DNA of 64,000 nucleotides, taken from Akkermansiaceae bacterium UBA2381. GTDB lineage: Bacteria > Verrucomicrobiota > Verrucomicrobiia > Verrucomicrobiales > DEV007. Made by a program: the position numbers and the translations under genes. Position 1 is the stretch's first letter. Each line of letters starts with the position of its first letter. The notes under the pieces are model-generated. The model was not told the DNA's origin. It ran no database searches and saw nothing but the letters and a program-made list of their open reading frames with translations. Shown piece by piece: positions 27,800 through 37,403 of the stretch. The DNA is taken from positions 73,474-137,473 of the forward strand of contig DDSV01000024.1 in assembly GCA_002344215.1 (NCBI GenBank), in the 5' to 3' direction.

Positions 27800-30700
27800 A
27801 TGACATTGAAGCTTGCGGTAACGACGAACGTCAATGGTGACGTTTTCGAACTTGTCCTCAAAAACGCTCGATATGGCGTTGGGAGGAGACACGACAATGA
27901 TCTACGTATTAAGGAAACGTATATCTCAGGCTATCATGCCGAGCTGACGAGACGGGATAATGGGGACTATCTCCTCGCCGACCTTGGATCCAGCAATGGA
28001 ACGTTTATCAACGGCCGCCGGGTCGAGGGCAAGGAAGTCGTCAAGGCCGGAGACTTCATCAAATTCGGTATCCTTAAGGTGGCGGTTCAGGAACACACCG
28101 ATTCAGCGCCCAAAATTGTCGCGCTAAAGGACCGTCCGGCCTTCGCCAAAAAGGATGACTCCAATACCGCCTCCATCGCCGTGGAGAAGACCACAGGCAA
28201 AGTGGCAACGTTGGAGGCAATTTCCGCGAAAGGTGAGACCCAGCCGACCATCACCAGTCCACCAGCCTCGAAGGAGGCGGATGAACTGAAGTCAAAACTC
28301 GACGCCGCCCTAGCCGAATCCGCCCGATTGAAAAAGGATCTCGAGTCACAGACGGCGGAAAAGTCTTCGTTGGAGAAAGAGATTGAGACGATTAGAAAAG
28401 ACCTCAAGGCCCGCGAAAGTCGCCTTGATCAACTAGCCGGCGATGCGGAAGCGCGGAAGTCTCTCGAGGGTGAGCTGAAGCGGTTTGAAACGGAAACCCG
28501 GAATACCGCCGCTTCCCTGTCAGAGAAAACAAAAGAGGCGGAAGCCCTCGCGGCGGAATTGGGTAAAATCAAAACCAGCCTGGCCGAAACCGAGATTTCA
28601 GCGGCACAGGCCCGCAAGGAACTTTCCTCCTCGGCGAGTGCCCGCGAGGAATCCATCGCGCTCCTTAACGCGGAGATTAAATCCCTGAAGGAAACGCTTA
28701 ACGCGAAAGACGCCGATCTCAAGGTCACCGCCAAAGAGGCTGCCGGAGTTGCAACCCTGACCGCCTCACTCGCCGCTATCCAGGGCGAACTTAAGGAGGC
28801 TCGTGATCTCGCCGCCGCCGATGGAAAAAGCCGGGGCGCCCTTGAGGGTGAAATCAAATCTCTGAAGGAGACGCTCAACGCGAAAGACGCCGATCTCAAG
28901 GTCACTGCTAGAGAGGCTGCCAGCGTTGTAACCCTGACCGCCTCTCTCGCTGCTATTCAGGGCGAACTTAAGGAGGCTCGTGATCTCGCCGCCGCCGATG
29001 GAAAAAGCCGGGTAGCCCTTGAGGGTGAAATCAAATCTCTGAAGGAAACGCTCAACGCGAAAGACGCCGATCTCAAGGTCACCGCCAAAGAAGCCGCCGG
29101 AGTCGCAACCCTGACCGCCTCCCTCGCCGCCATTCAGGGCGAACTCAAGGAGGCTCGGGATCTTGCTGCGGCCGAGGGAAAAACCCGGGCCGAACTCGAG
29201 AAGGAGATCAATGGCAAGTCGGCTGAACTTTCGGCGATGCAATCACGGCTCGCCGAAACGGAAACCAGAATCAACAGCCTGCTCGCCGCCAGTGAGAAGG
29301 ATAAGTCCGGCCTGTCCGGCGAACTGACTTCCGCGAGGACACTCACCGAAACTCTCAATGCCGAACTTAAGAGCGCACAGGCCGAACTGACCTCCGAGCG
29401 AGGGAAACGTGAGGCGGACCTGAAGGCCATCGAGCAGGAGAAAGAGAAGCTCGCCAAATCGCTCCAATCGGTGGAAGGCACCCTCGAAAAGCAGACCGCC
29501 GAACTCGCGCTGCTAAAGGCAAATCTGCAGGAAAAGGAGCTTGAGATCAAGGCCACCTCCGCCGAAGCGGAAAAGGGTGGAAAAGCAGCGCTCGAACTTG
29601 AAGCGCTCAAAAATGAGCTTGCCTCCACCCGGACGAACCTCGCCGCCGTGACTGTCAGTGAGAAGGAATCACTCAAGGCAATCAGCGAATCGAAGCTTCG
29701 CCTCGAAACCCTTGAGAGCCGCTTGAATGGGGCGGAAGCGGAAAGAGAAAAGCTCAAGGAGGAACTTAAGGAAAAGGCCGGTCTTGTCGATTCGGGCAAA
29801 TCCGAGTCTGAAAAGCTGAAAGCCGAACTCGAGAAAGTGCGTCGTGAGTCCGCCGAATCCGCCTCGACCGAAATGTCACGACTGGAGGCTGTCATCCTCG
29901 GTCTCACGACTCAGTTGACCGAGAGCAACCGGCAGGTCGAGGAAGCACAGAAACTGGTGGGAGGAATCGAAATCGATCGCTCCTCTCTTCGAAACGAACT
30001 CAACCAGTTGCGAAACAGCGGCGGAAATGCGGAGGCCGAAGCTTCCAAACTCAGAGAAAAGCTCACCGCTCTCGAAGCCGAACGCAGTGAACTTCAGTCT
30101 CAACTCAAACTTCAAGTCGGCGATCTTCAGGCGGCGAAATCGGAGTCCAATGAATTGCGCCTCGAACTTCGCAAGACTCAGGAGAGTTCCGAGGGAACCC
30201 TGAAAGAGATTGAAAAATCACTGAAGTCAAAAATCGCCGAACTGGAGACCTCGCTTGGCTCCGAAAAAGCGATGGCGGGCGAATCACTCACCCGGATCGA
30301 ATCACTCCGTTCCAATCTCGATGCGAGGGCCAGGGAAATTGACGAACTCCGCGAGGAGAGCTCCCAGCTCAAAACAAGAAACGAGGAGACCTCCCGCAAC
30401 AACGGACGTCTTCAGTCGGAACTGAATCGCGAAACGGCTGAACGCACTCAGATCACCGCCGAGCTTGAGGCGGTGAGAAGCCGTTCCGTTCTTCTCTCCG
30501 GCGAAATTCAGGAGCTGAAACAATCGCTCACCGGTAAAACCCGTGAACTTGAGGAGCGGGAGCAACAGTATGCCCGTTCGGAAAGCGAAACCGTGCAAAA
30601 ACTCAAGCGGGAACTCGGAGAGGCTCTCAGCGCCCGTGACGCGGCCAACGACCGGTCGCTCAAAGCGACTTCGGAGAAACAATCGCTCAGCAGCGACTTT

Positions 30701-32707
30701 GAAAAGCTCAAGGAACAACTCGAGCAGGCCGAAACGGCCATTCGTGAGGCGAAGGCACTCGAAGAGGAACATACTCACGCCAAGGGGCTCCTTGCCCGGC
30801 GACTTGAAAAAGCGGAAGCCAGCAACAGTGAGCTGGCCTCCCGGGTCAAGGAGGAGAGCATGGCGACCATCGCCAACCGTAACCTCATCGAGAAGCTGGA
30901 ACTCCAACTGAAGGAAAACGAATCCGAGGCCGTCCGGCGCGAACAAGAGCAGGTGCTTGCCCTTCAGACCGACATCACCGGCTGGAAAAAGAAACTGGTC
31001 GAGGAAGAGCAGCAGAAGAAGGTGCTCGACGGAGAGCTGGCACGCACCAGAGAGGCGAAACGAGAGGCGGACGAGCGTATTCTCGCTCTCAACGCACGCG
31101 TCGTCGAACTGGAGAGCGAAACCCTCTCGAACCGGAACCTGTTGAACGAAACCGAAGGGAAACGTGGAGAACTTTCGGCCCTTCTCACGGAATCCAACTC
31201 CCGGGCGGAGATTCATGCGAAAGAAGCCGAGGAACTCCGCCGTGACCTCGCGGACACCATTTCCCGATTCAAAGCATCGGAAAAAGAACTGCTCGCCAAA
31301 CACGGAGAGGAAGTCGACAGCCTCGTCGCGGAACTTCGCACGGAACGCAGTCTGAAAGAGAACCTCAGCGCTGAACTCAGCCAGACCCGGGCAGAAATGA
31401 CGGAGACGCTCCGCCTTACCCGCGAGGAGGGCAATGCCGCTCAAGCCAAGCTCATTGCGGAAGGCAACGCCAAACTGTCGGCGGTCGAAAACGAGTTGAG
31501 CGAAGTGATCCGTTCACGCGAGATCATCGAACAGTCACGCAATCAACTCGAAGACGAACTCAACCATCGCGACGAGAAGATGGAGAAGCTCTCCGAGCGC
31601 ATCGAGGATCTCGAGCTGCACTTGCAGGATGAGGCGGCGGCGCGGGAACTCGTGATTGCCGAACTGAACACCACACGCGAGGGATTCTCGGGTTCACTGC
31701 ATTCCACCTGGAAGCATCTCGGTGCCGCACGCTCTTCACTTGAGAAGGAGAAATCGAACCGTGAAAGTTCCGAAGAAGCTCTTGCCGCGGCTAGAGAGGA
31801 GATCGAGAAACTGACAACCGCCATCGAGGAACAAAGTCTTCAATTCAGATCGGAAATACGTGACCTGGAGGACCGCTACGAGACTCTTCACGAGGAGAAG
31901 CTCACCCTGGCCAGTGAAGACGCCAACCTGATGAAGATGCGTGAGCAATTGGTCGACGCCACCGCGAAGAAACGGGTGGTCGAAACCGAGCTGAATGAAC
32001 TCAAGTCGGGAGTGAAAACCTTCCAGACCCGCTATCGGGAACTGCAGACCCAGAAGGACTCCCTGCTGAAGGACCGCGAAGAGCTGAAAGCGGAGCTCAA
32101 TGCGGCCCGTTCCGAGCATGACATGCTCGTCAAGCGCAGTAATGAATCGAGGGAGCAGCAAACCAAGCTGACCGAGACGATCGCAGCGGCCGAGCGGCGC
32201 ATTCAGTCACTGAAGAAACTCGAGTCCGAGATCGAACAGGCGGTGGAGCGCAAACGCCAGCAAAGCATGTTGAGCCGGAGCGATGTCTTCAGCAGCGAGT
32301 TGGAAGCGCTTCCGGCCAAAGGAGAATTCCCTCAGGAGGACTTCTATCGCAAGCTCATCACGAAACTCGACCTCCTCGACGACCTCACGAAACGCTACGA
32401 CAACAAATGGCGTTATCCGAAAGTGGCCGAGCAACTCGCCATCCTGAAGCGAAGCTTCGTGGAATTCCTCAACGACCATTCCGTCAAGCAGTTCGACCTC
32501 GAACCGGGAACACCGCTGTCAGTGGCCGAGAGAAAACGGATCAAACTGGTCCCGTTGAAGAACGGAGCCTCGAAAACGCCCGACACCAACGGGAATGGAT
32601 CCACTCCGCACAACTCTCACGTGGTGGAAACCCTGCGTCCCGGCTACGTCTACCAGAACGGATCCAAAGACGTAATCATTCGTAAAGCCGAAGTGGTTGT
32701 TTCATAA
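27800..32707 (+). CDS. FHA-domain giant coiled-coil protein
   Basis: 1,635 residues. The N-terminus is a complete FHA domain (about 24-95) with the phosphothreonine-site pattern: 'GRRHDND', 'SGYHAEL' and 'DLGSSNGTF'. From about 150 to 1,540 the protein is almost entirely Ala/Glu/Lys/Leu-rich heptad coiled coil, with three near-identical 59-residue tandem repeats at about 291-468. The last 90 residues leave the coil and are partly basic. There is no signal peptide or transmembrane segment, so it is cytoplasmic. The design (phosphopeptide reader plus very long rod) suggests a scaffold or filament-like protein. The function is unknown to me. A hairpin separates it from the Hsp70 gene 102 bases downstream. 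Confidence 0.85.
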   Translation: MTLKLAVTTNVNGDVFELVLKNARYGVGRRHDNDLRIKETYISGYHAELTRRDNGDYLLADLGSSNGTFINGRRVEGKEVVKAGDFIKFGILKVAVQEHTDSAPKIVALKDRPAFAKKDDSNTASIAVEKTTGKVATLEAISAKGETQPTITSPPASKEADELKSKLDAALAESARLKKDLESQTAEKSSLEKEIETIRKDLKARESRLDQLAGDAEARKSLEGELKRFETETRNTAASLSEKTKEAEALAAELGKIKTSLAETEISAAQARKELSSSASAREESIALLNAEIKSLKETLNAKDADLKVTAKEAAGVATLTASLAAIQGELKEARDLAAADGKSRGALEGEIKSLKETLNAKDADLKVTAREAASVVTLTASLAAIQGELKEARDLAAADGKSRVALEGEIKSLKETLNAKDADLKVTAKEAAGVATLTASLAAIQGELKEARDLAAAEGKTRAELEKEINGKSAELSAMQSRLAETETRINSLLAASEKDKSGLSGELTSARTLTETLNAELKSAQAELTSERGKREADLKAIEQEKEKLAKSLQSVEGTLEKQTAELALLKANLQEKELEIKATSAEAEKGGKAALELEALKNELASTRTNLAAVTVSEKESLKAISESKLRLETLESRLNGAEAEREKLKEELKEKAGLVDSGKSESEKLKAELEKVRRESAESASTEMSRLEAVILGLTTQLTESNRQVEEAQKLVGGIEIDRSSLRNELNQLRNSGGNAEAEASKLREKLTALEAERSELQSQLKLQVGDLQAAKSESNELRLELRKTQESSEGTLKEIEKSLKSKIAELETSLGSEKAMAGESLTRIESLRSNLDARAREIDELREESSQLKTRNEETSRNNGRLQSELNRETAERTQITAELEAVRSRSVLLSGEIQELKQSLTGKTRELEEREQQYARSESETVQKLKRELGEALSARDAANDRSLKATSEKQSLSSDFEKLKEQLEQAETAIREAKALEEEHTHAKGLLARRLEKAEASNSELASRVKEESMATIANRNLIEKLELQLKENESEAVRREQEQVLALQTDITGWKKKLVEEEQQKKVLDGELARTREAKREADERILALNARVVELESETLSNRNLLNETEGKRGELSALLTESNSRAEIHAKEAEELRRDLADTISRFKASEKELLAKHGEEVDSLVAELRTERSLKENLSAELSQTRAEMTETLRLTREEGNAAQAKLIAEGNAKLSAVENELSEVIRSREIIEQSRNQLEDELNHRDEKMEKLSERIEDLELHLQDEAAARELVIAELNTTREGFSGSLHSTWKHLGAARSSLEKEKSNRESSEEALAAAREEIEKLTTAIEEQSLQFRSEIRDLEDRYETLHEEKLTLASEDANLMKMREQLVDATAKKRVVETELNELKSGVKTFQTRYRELQTQKDSLLKDREELKAELNAARSEHDMLVKRSNESREQQTKLTETIAAAERRIQSLKKLESEIEQAVERKRQQSMLSRSDVFSSELEALPAKGEFPQEDFYRKLITKLDLLDDLTKRYDNKWRYPKVAEQLAILKRSFVEFLNDHSVKQFDLEPGTPLSVAERKRIKLVPLKNGASKTPDTNGNGSTPHNSHVVETLRPGYVYQNGSKDVIIRKAEVVVS
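28673..29203 (+). repeat. Three tandem 177-bp repeats inside the FHA/coiled-coil gene
   Basis: Three consecutive copies start at 28673, 28850 and 29027, exactly 177 bases (59 codons) apart, and encode EIKSLKETLNAKDADLKV plus a conserved remainder. The copies are very similar at the nucleotide level, with the third diverging near its end. In-frame unit length keeps the coiled coil in register, and a recent expansion is the likely origin. Confidence 0.9.
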
Positions 32708-32720
32708 TCGCGCCAAAATA

Positions 32721-32755
32721 AATATCCAGAAATTATGATATTTCTGGATATTTTT
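32721..32755 (+). terminator. AT-rich hairpin between the FHA/coiled-coil and Hsp70 genes
   Basis: AATATCCAGAAAT (32721-32733) and ATTTCTGGATATT (32740-32752) form a perfect 13-bp stem with a 6-base loop, followed by T residues to 32755. It starts 14 bases after the stop codon of the FHA gene and resembles an intrinsic terminator, although the stem is A+T-rich. It may set the expression ratio of the two genes, or the symmetric DNA may be an operator for the Hsp70 gene. Confidence 0.55.
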
Positions 32756-32809
32756 AACTTTCCTGCTACTTTGCCCGATCCGAAAACCGGAAAACACTGA
32801 ATATTTGTC

Positions 32810-34309
32810 ATGTCAGATAAGAACGCGATGTATGTCGGGATTGACCTCGGCACCAGCACTTCGGCCCTGGCTCACGTCCGGTCCGATGGGAACCCGGAGA
32901 TCGTGCCGAACGCCGATGGAGAGCGGCTCACGCCCTCCGTCGTGTTCTTTGATCGCTTTGAAGGCGTGAAACTGATCGGTTCTGCGGCCAAGGACGGCGG
33001 TGACCCGGAGCGCACCGTCCGTCACATCAAGAAGCATATGGACGACCCGTCCTTCGTGGTCGAGATCGACGGAGAGAAGTGGACCCCGACAGAGATCTCC
33101 GCGCTCATCCTCTCGAAGCTCCGGAAAGAATGCTCGAAGATTGTCGGCAACATTGAGGAGGTCGTCATCACGGTCCCGGCGAACTTCAATGAACTCGCCC
33201 GCAAAGCCACGGTCACGGCAGGCAGACTCGCCGGTTTGAAGGTCCGCCGTATCGTTAACGAACCCACCGCTGCCGCGCTCTACTATGCCCACACCCAGTC
33301 AGTGCGTGGTCGGATTCTTGTCTATGATCTCGGAGGCGGCACCCTCGACATCACCATCCTCAATGTCGACGGAGACAATATCGACATCCTCCTCAGTGAA
33401 GGCGCCCGCCACCTCGGGGGTTCCGATTTTGACGAGATTCTCATCGACCTGATTGGTCAGAAGTATCAGGAGCAGAACGGACGGGAACTCATCCTCGACG
33501 CTCCCCAGCGGAGACGTCTCCTCGCGCTCTGCGAGGACACCAAGAAGCGCCTTTCAAAACTGAACGTGGTCTCCGAAAAAATCGGCAGTGAGGAATTCGG
33601 CATCGCCGAAGTGGAACTCACCCGCGATTCGTTCGAAGAAGCGATCAAGCGACTCCTCACGAGAACCGTGATGCTCCTCGAGCAGGCGCTCGATAATCTC
33701 GACCTGACTGCCGCCGATATTGACCATGTCGTGCTTGTCGGAGGCAGTACCCGCATCCCGAAAGTTCAGGAACTCCTCACGAAGCAATTTGGTAAGGCCC
33801 CGATTTCCTGCGGTAACGTGGACGAGTGCGTTGCTCTCGGCGCCGCACTTTTCGCTCAGAGAGCCCGGCGGGTTTCCGAAGTGTGTAATCACAGCTACGG
33901 CACGCTCGCCATCATTGAGGATGCCGTCACCGGATCAAAGAGCGTGCAGAACTCAGTCGTTATTCCGAAGAACACTCCCATCCCCTGCTCGATGTCGCAG
34001 ACTTACATGACCTCGGAGGACAACGAGGAACTGATCGAAGTCGAGATCACCCAGGGAGAGGACCCGGACCCCCGTTATGTCGACATCGTCGGCAAGATCA
34101 GCCTCCGCGTTCCACCCGGTCGACCGGCCGGGTGTCAGGTCACCGTCACCTACAGCTACGACGAAAATCAGCGGGTCCGGGCCCAGATCTACGATGAGGA
34201 GTCCGGATTGAAAAAGGATGTCAGCATTGAATACGATGGAGAAGGCGTCCTCAAGGAATCCGATATCGAACGGAAATCAGCCTACCTGAAGCAGATTAAA
34301 ATCGTCTAA
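32810..34309 (+). CDS. Hsp70-family chaperone with truncated, lid-less substrate domain
   Basis: 499 residues. The actin-like ATPase domain is complete: 'GIDLGTSTSA' (10-19), 'RIVNEPTAAALYYA', 'VYDLGGGTLD' (171-180) and 'VVLVGGSTRIPKVQ' (307-320). Residues about 385-476 form an Hsp70-type beta substrate-binding subdomain, but the helical lid and the C-terminal tail of canonical DnaK (about 640 residues) are missing. It is therefore a divergent Hsp70 rather than the housekeeping DnaK, and no dnaJ or grpE is adjacent. It is co-oriented with the FHA/coiled-coil gene upstream and a small orphan 19 bases downstream, suggesting a dedicated client or partner. Confidence 0.9.
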   Translation: MSDKNAMYVGIDLGTSTSALAHVRSDGNPEIVPNADGERLTPSVVFFDRFEGVKLIGSAAKDGGDPERTVRHIKKHMDDPSFVVEIDGEKWTPTEISALILSKLRKECSKIVGNIEEVVITVPANFNELARKATVTAGRLAGLKVRRIVNEPTAAALYYAHTQSVRGRILVYDLGGGTLDITILNVDGDNIDILLSEGARHLGGSDFDEILIDLIGQKYQEQNGRELILDAPQRRRLLALCEDTKKRLSKLNVVSEKIGSEEFGIAEVELTRDSFEEAIKRLLTRTVMLLEQALDNLDLTAADIDHVVLVGGSTRIPKVQELLTKQFGKAPISCGNVDECVALGAALFAQRARRVSEVCNHSYGTLAIIEDAVTGSKSVQNSVVIPKNTPIPCSMSQTYMTSEDNEELIEVEITQGEDPDPRYVDIVGKISLRVPPGRPAGCQVTVTYSYDENQRVRAQIYDEESGLKKDVSIEYDGEGVLKESDIERKSAYLKQIKIV

Positions 34310-34328
34310 CTCATTCCCCCCACCAATC

Positions 34329-34607
34329 ATGTTCAGGAAACTCATCAATTGGATCTCGAGTCTCGACAGCAGAAACCCCGCGCCTGCCTACGTCGGCGGT
34401 ATTTTCGCTCGCATGACTCCCGAGGGACTCTGCGGAATTGATCCCGCCCGGATGAATCGCGACGAAATCAAAAGCCGTCTTGCGACACTTTACAAACGTC
34501 ACAACAGTGCGGCCGGCAGTCTCGACCCGGGCCTTCGCAAGGAGGCGGAACACATGCTCGACGCGATTGTTCAGTGCCGCGAGAAGTACATCGACAACGG
34601 GATCTGA
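34329..34607 (+). CDS. Small orphan protein behind the lid-less Hsp70
   Basis: 92 residues, starting 19 bases after the Hsp70 stop codon. The protein is soluble, mostly helical by composition, with a basic start ('MFRKLINWIS') and a helix-rich second half ('RDEIKSRLATLYKRHNSA'). I do not recognise a family. The tight spacing suggests an operon with the Hsp70, so it may be a cochaperone or client. It converges on the LprI-like gene with a 12-base gap. Confidence 0.65.
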   Translation: MFRKLINWISSLDSRNPAPAYVGGIFARMTPEGLCGIDPARMNRDEIKSRLATLYKRHNSAAGSLDPGLRKEAEHMLDAIVQCREKYIDNGI

Positions 34608-34619
34608 TCCCGAGATCGA

Positions 34620-35333
34620 TCAGACTCCGGGCGAGAGGATCTCTTCCCGGTCCGTCTCGCTTAATTCGCTGACACGGACGTAGTCTCCGTCGAAGTAGGC
34701 CCGGGCGCCATGGTGCCCGGAGGTGTTTTCCCCGATTACCTCAAGCTTGATCTGACGCTTGATGAAGGTGAGCCAGGTCTCGGTTTCGTCCACAAGCGAT
34801 TCCGTGGTGAAACGGGCCGTCGATCCGTTCCAGGTAGCGGCTCCTCCGATATTCCCCACGTGATAGGTCGGACCTCGCACCACATCGAGGACAAAGACAA
34901 ACTTACCGGCTTCATTCTGGATGATCCGCAGGAGCCCTCCATTTCCGTCAAGCCAGACGCCTTCCCATTCGTGGGAAAACTTGTCGTGATTGATCCACCC
35001 GTTCACGATGCGGGTGCGCTCGGCGGTCAGGATGTCGAGGGTGGTCCAATACTCGACCGCGAGCTTTTCCTTACCCTCCTCCGCCCGGCCATCATAGGCC
35101 GCCGCCATTTCAGCACGGAGATCCCGACTCTCGATCCATTCCCGTTGATCCTGCTGGAGCTCTGCAAAGGCCCATTCCGCCATGGATGTTTTGGCCCGTT
35201 GATAGGTGGCATTCAGCGTCGCATCCGCTTTGGCGAAGGCGGCTTTTGCCTGGTCGAGCGTGACATCTTCGGCGCGGGAGAGGTGCGTGCTGAGAGTGAA
35301 AAGGAGGAGGAAGAAGGATGTCCTGCGGTTCAT
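34620..35333 (-). CDS. Secreted LprI-like (DUF1311) protein
   Basis: 237 residues with a signal peptide (about 1-21). Residues about 25-100 form a helical DUF1311/LprI-type segment ('LDQAKAAFAKADATLNATYQ', then 'WIESRDLRAEMA'), a fold linked to lysozyme-inhibitor-like proteins. The second half is beta-rich ('EWEGVWLDGNGGLLRI') and resembles no family I know. Many DUF1311 proteins have Cys pairs; none is conspicuous here. It may be periplasmic. The function remains uncertain. Confidence 0.7.
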   Translation of the reverse strand: MNRRTSFFLLLFTLSTHLSRAEDVTLDQAKAAFAKADATLNATYQRAKTSMAEWAFAELQQDQREWIESRDLRAEMAAAYDGRAEEGKEKLAVEYWTTLDILTAERTRIVNGWINHDKFSHEWEGVWLDGNGGLLRIIQNEAGKFVFVLDVVRGPTYHVGNIGGAATWNGSTARFTTESLVDETETWLTFIKRQIKLEVIGENTSGHHGARAYFDGDYVRVSELSETDREEILSPGV

Positions 35334-35400
35334 ATTCGGATGATAGCCGAAGGTCGGATTTCTTGCAATGGAGCGAAGATGCCACCATATGGGCCATCAC

Positions 35401-36009
35401 TCAGGCCTGAGGCAATTTACCGGTCGAACTTCTCATCGAATCGACATACTCCATCAACTCCGGATAATAATCCAGAAAGTGCCCCTCCATCTCATCCATC
35501 CAGGGAAGGACTTCGGAGAAAGCGGAACGCATCGGAGTTAGCGAGGCGGACCGGCCGGAGACCCGCCTTAGGGTCTCTTTGATCCCTTTCAGCGAAGCAT
35601 AACCCTCAAGCCATTCTTCCTGCATCATCATCAGAATCACTTCCGCGGCGTCATCGGGAGCCAGATGCATCGATTCCAGAAGATCTTCGTGGGTCGCTTC
35701 GACAAAGGAGGAGAGACTGACCCGGGGCGAAAAGCGGTCCCAGTGACGAACAAGAAAGTGATCGTAAACGATGTCGATGATGATTCCGGCAAAACGTCGA
35801 AGTTCCCGGGGCAGCCGGTCGCGGCTCATTCGCCAGACCGGATGCTTGTCGGTGAAGGCATCGACATGGCGGTGTTCCATGATCCCCTTCCAGATTTCCG
35901 GAGAAAAACGTTCATCATAGGGTCGGCCCTTGACGAAGTCGCCCAGCAGATTCCCCATCCGCGACTCGGGGGTGGCTTCGGCGAGGTGAAGATGGGCGAG
36001 AAAGTTCAT
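35401..36009 (-). CDS. Acyl-carrier-protein phosphodiesterase-like protein (AcpH family)
   Basis: 202 residues, all within the AcpH family pattern: 'MNFLAHLHLA', 'GNLLGDFVKG', 'HRHVDAFTDKHP' and 'DIVYDHFLVRHW'. AcpH removes the phosphopantetheine group from holo-ACP using a metal bound by His and Asp residues of an HD-like fold. The N-terminus begins exactly at the family start. No fatty-acid genes are close. Members with altered specificity exist, so the ACP substrate is inferred. Confidence 0.85.
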   Translation of the reverse strand: MNFLAHLHLAEATPESRMGNLLGDFVKGRPYDERFSPEIWKGIMEHRHVDAFTDKHPVWRMSRDRLPRELRRFAGIIIDIVYDHFLVRHWDRFSPRVSLSSFVEATHEDLLESMHLAPDDAAEVILMMMQEEWLEGYASLKGIKETLRRVSGRSASLTPMRSAFSEVLPWMDEMEGHFLDYYPELMEYVDSMRSSTGKLPQA

Positions 36010-36122
36010 CGGAAGCGGAGATCGATACGGGCAATTTCCTTACCCTTGCTTTGCCTTTCGGTCCATGGTAATCCGCGATTCAGGAATTGCCCTGCCCCCG
36101 GCTTTCTTCCTATCCTTGGCGA

Positions 36123-37403
36123 ATGCATTTACAGAATCTCAGTGTGGCCCTCAGCCTCCTCTTCGCCATGTCGACCACCACGACCTTTTCACAGACTCCC
36201 GAGCCAATCTACGAGGAATCACTCGTACCTGCCTATACCCTGCCTGATCCTCTCATCTTTGCGGACGGAACGCCGGTGAAGTCCCCTGCCGACTGGACCA
36301 AACGCCGGACCGAGTTGCTTCAACTTTTCGAAACTCATGTTTACGGAAAAACCCCGGTGGGCAAGCCGGAAGGAATGCATGTGGAGTCCCGCAAAAAGGT
36401 CACCGGCTTCCTGGAAGGCAAAGCGACGATGGAGGAGATCCGGATCCATTTCAGCCCGGGTCAGGAGGGCCCTTTCCTCGATCTCCTTGTCATCAAACCG
36501 GCGGAGATCCCCGAAGGAGGCGTCCCCACTTTCCTCGCCTTGAACTTCGGCGGAAATCAGAGCATTCACCCCTCTCCTGAAATTTCGATTACCGGTTCCT
36601 GGATGCGGGAGAGTAAAGAGGATCTCGAGGACGGCCTTGTCGCCGATAACCGGGCCACTGAAAAGTCCCGTGGTTCCCGCGTCTCCCGATGGCCGGTCGA
36701 AAAGATCATCGCCTCGGGTTGCGCCCTCGCGACCTTCTACTACGGCGATATCGATCCCGACTTCGACGACGGTTTCGAAAACGGGATCCACACCCTTTTT
36801 GGAAAACCCGGAGAGGGTCAGTGGGGCTCCATCGGTGCCTGGGCCTGGGGCGCGAGCCGCGCGATGGACTATCTCGCGACCGACCCCGCGATCGACCAAA
36901 AGCGGGTCGCTCTCTTCGGGCATTCCCGGCTCGGCAAGACTGCCCTCTGGGGTGGAGCGCAGGATGAGCGTTTCTCCCTCGTCATTTCAAACAACTCCGG
37001 CTGCGGCGGCGCGGCCCTGAGCAAACGTTGTTTTGGGGAAAGGGTGGGACGCATCAACCGGTCCTTCCCTCACTGGTTCTCGGATTCCTTCACGCAATAC
37101 AACGAAAACGAAGCGGCCCTCCCCGTCGACCAGCACCAGTTGATCGCCCTCATCGCTCCCCGCATGGTCTACGTCGCGAGCGCCGAAGAGGACCGGTGGG
37201 CGGATCCCAAGGGGGAGTTTCTGGGTGCCAAACTCGCCGAACCCGTCTACGAGTTACTGGGTCAAACAGGACTCGGCGCGAAGGAAAAGCCCCCTCTCAA
37301 TACCCCGGTGGGAACGACGGTACGCTACCACGTCCGCACCGGAATCCACGACGTCACTGACTTCGACTGGGAGCAGTATATCAAGGCGATCAAGAGCCTC
37401 TAA
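36123..37403 (+). CDS. CE15-like (glucuronoyl-esterase-like) secreted hydrolase
   Basis: 426 residues with a signal peptide ending near 'TFSQTPE'. The alpha/beta-hydrolase nucleophile motif 'GHSRLGKTALW' (Ser268), 'NNSGCGGAAL' and a C-terminal 'GIHDVTDFDW' His segment match CE15-type glucuronoyl esterases, which cut the ester link between lignin alcohols and glucuronoxylan. Bacterial members vary, and some act on other uronates. It fits with the sulfatase as part of polysaccharide degradation. The start is ATG 36123; 36087 adds an unlikely leader. The 3' end overlaps the convergent gene by 14 bases. Confidence 0.8.
   Translation: MHLQNLSVALSLLFAMSTTTTFSQTPEPIYEESLVPAYTLPDPLIFADGTPVKSPADWTKRRTELLQLFETHVYGKTPVGKPEGMHVESRKKVTGFLEGKATMEEIRIHFSPGQEGPFLDLLVIKPAEIPEGGVPTFLALNFGGNQSIHPSPEISITGSWMRESKEDLEDGLVADNRATEKSRGSRVSRWPVEKIIASGCALATFYYGDIDPDFDDGFENGIHTLFGKPGEGQWGSIGAWAWGASRAMDYLATDPAIDQKRVALFGHSRLGKTALWGGAQDERFSLVISNNSGCGGAALSKRCFGERVGRINRSFPHWFSDSFTQYNENEAALPVDQHQLIALIAPRMVYVASAEEDRWADPKGEFLGAKLAEPVYELLGQTGLGAKEKPPLNTPVGTTVRYHVRTGIHDVTDFDWEQYIKAIKSL

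Noticed and set aside
28673..29203. Possible CRISPR-like array
   Set aside because: The three units are 177-bp in-frame coding repeats without variable spacers or short palindromic direct repeats.
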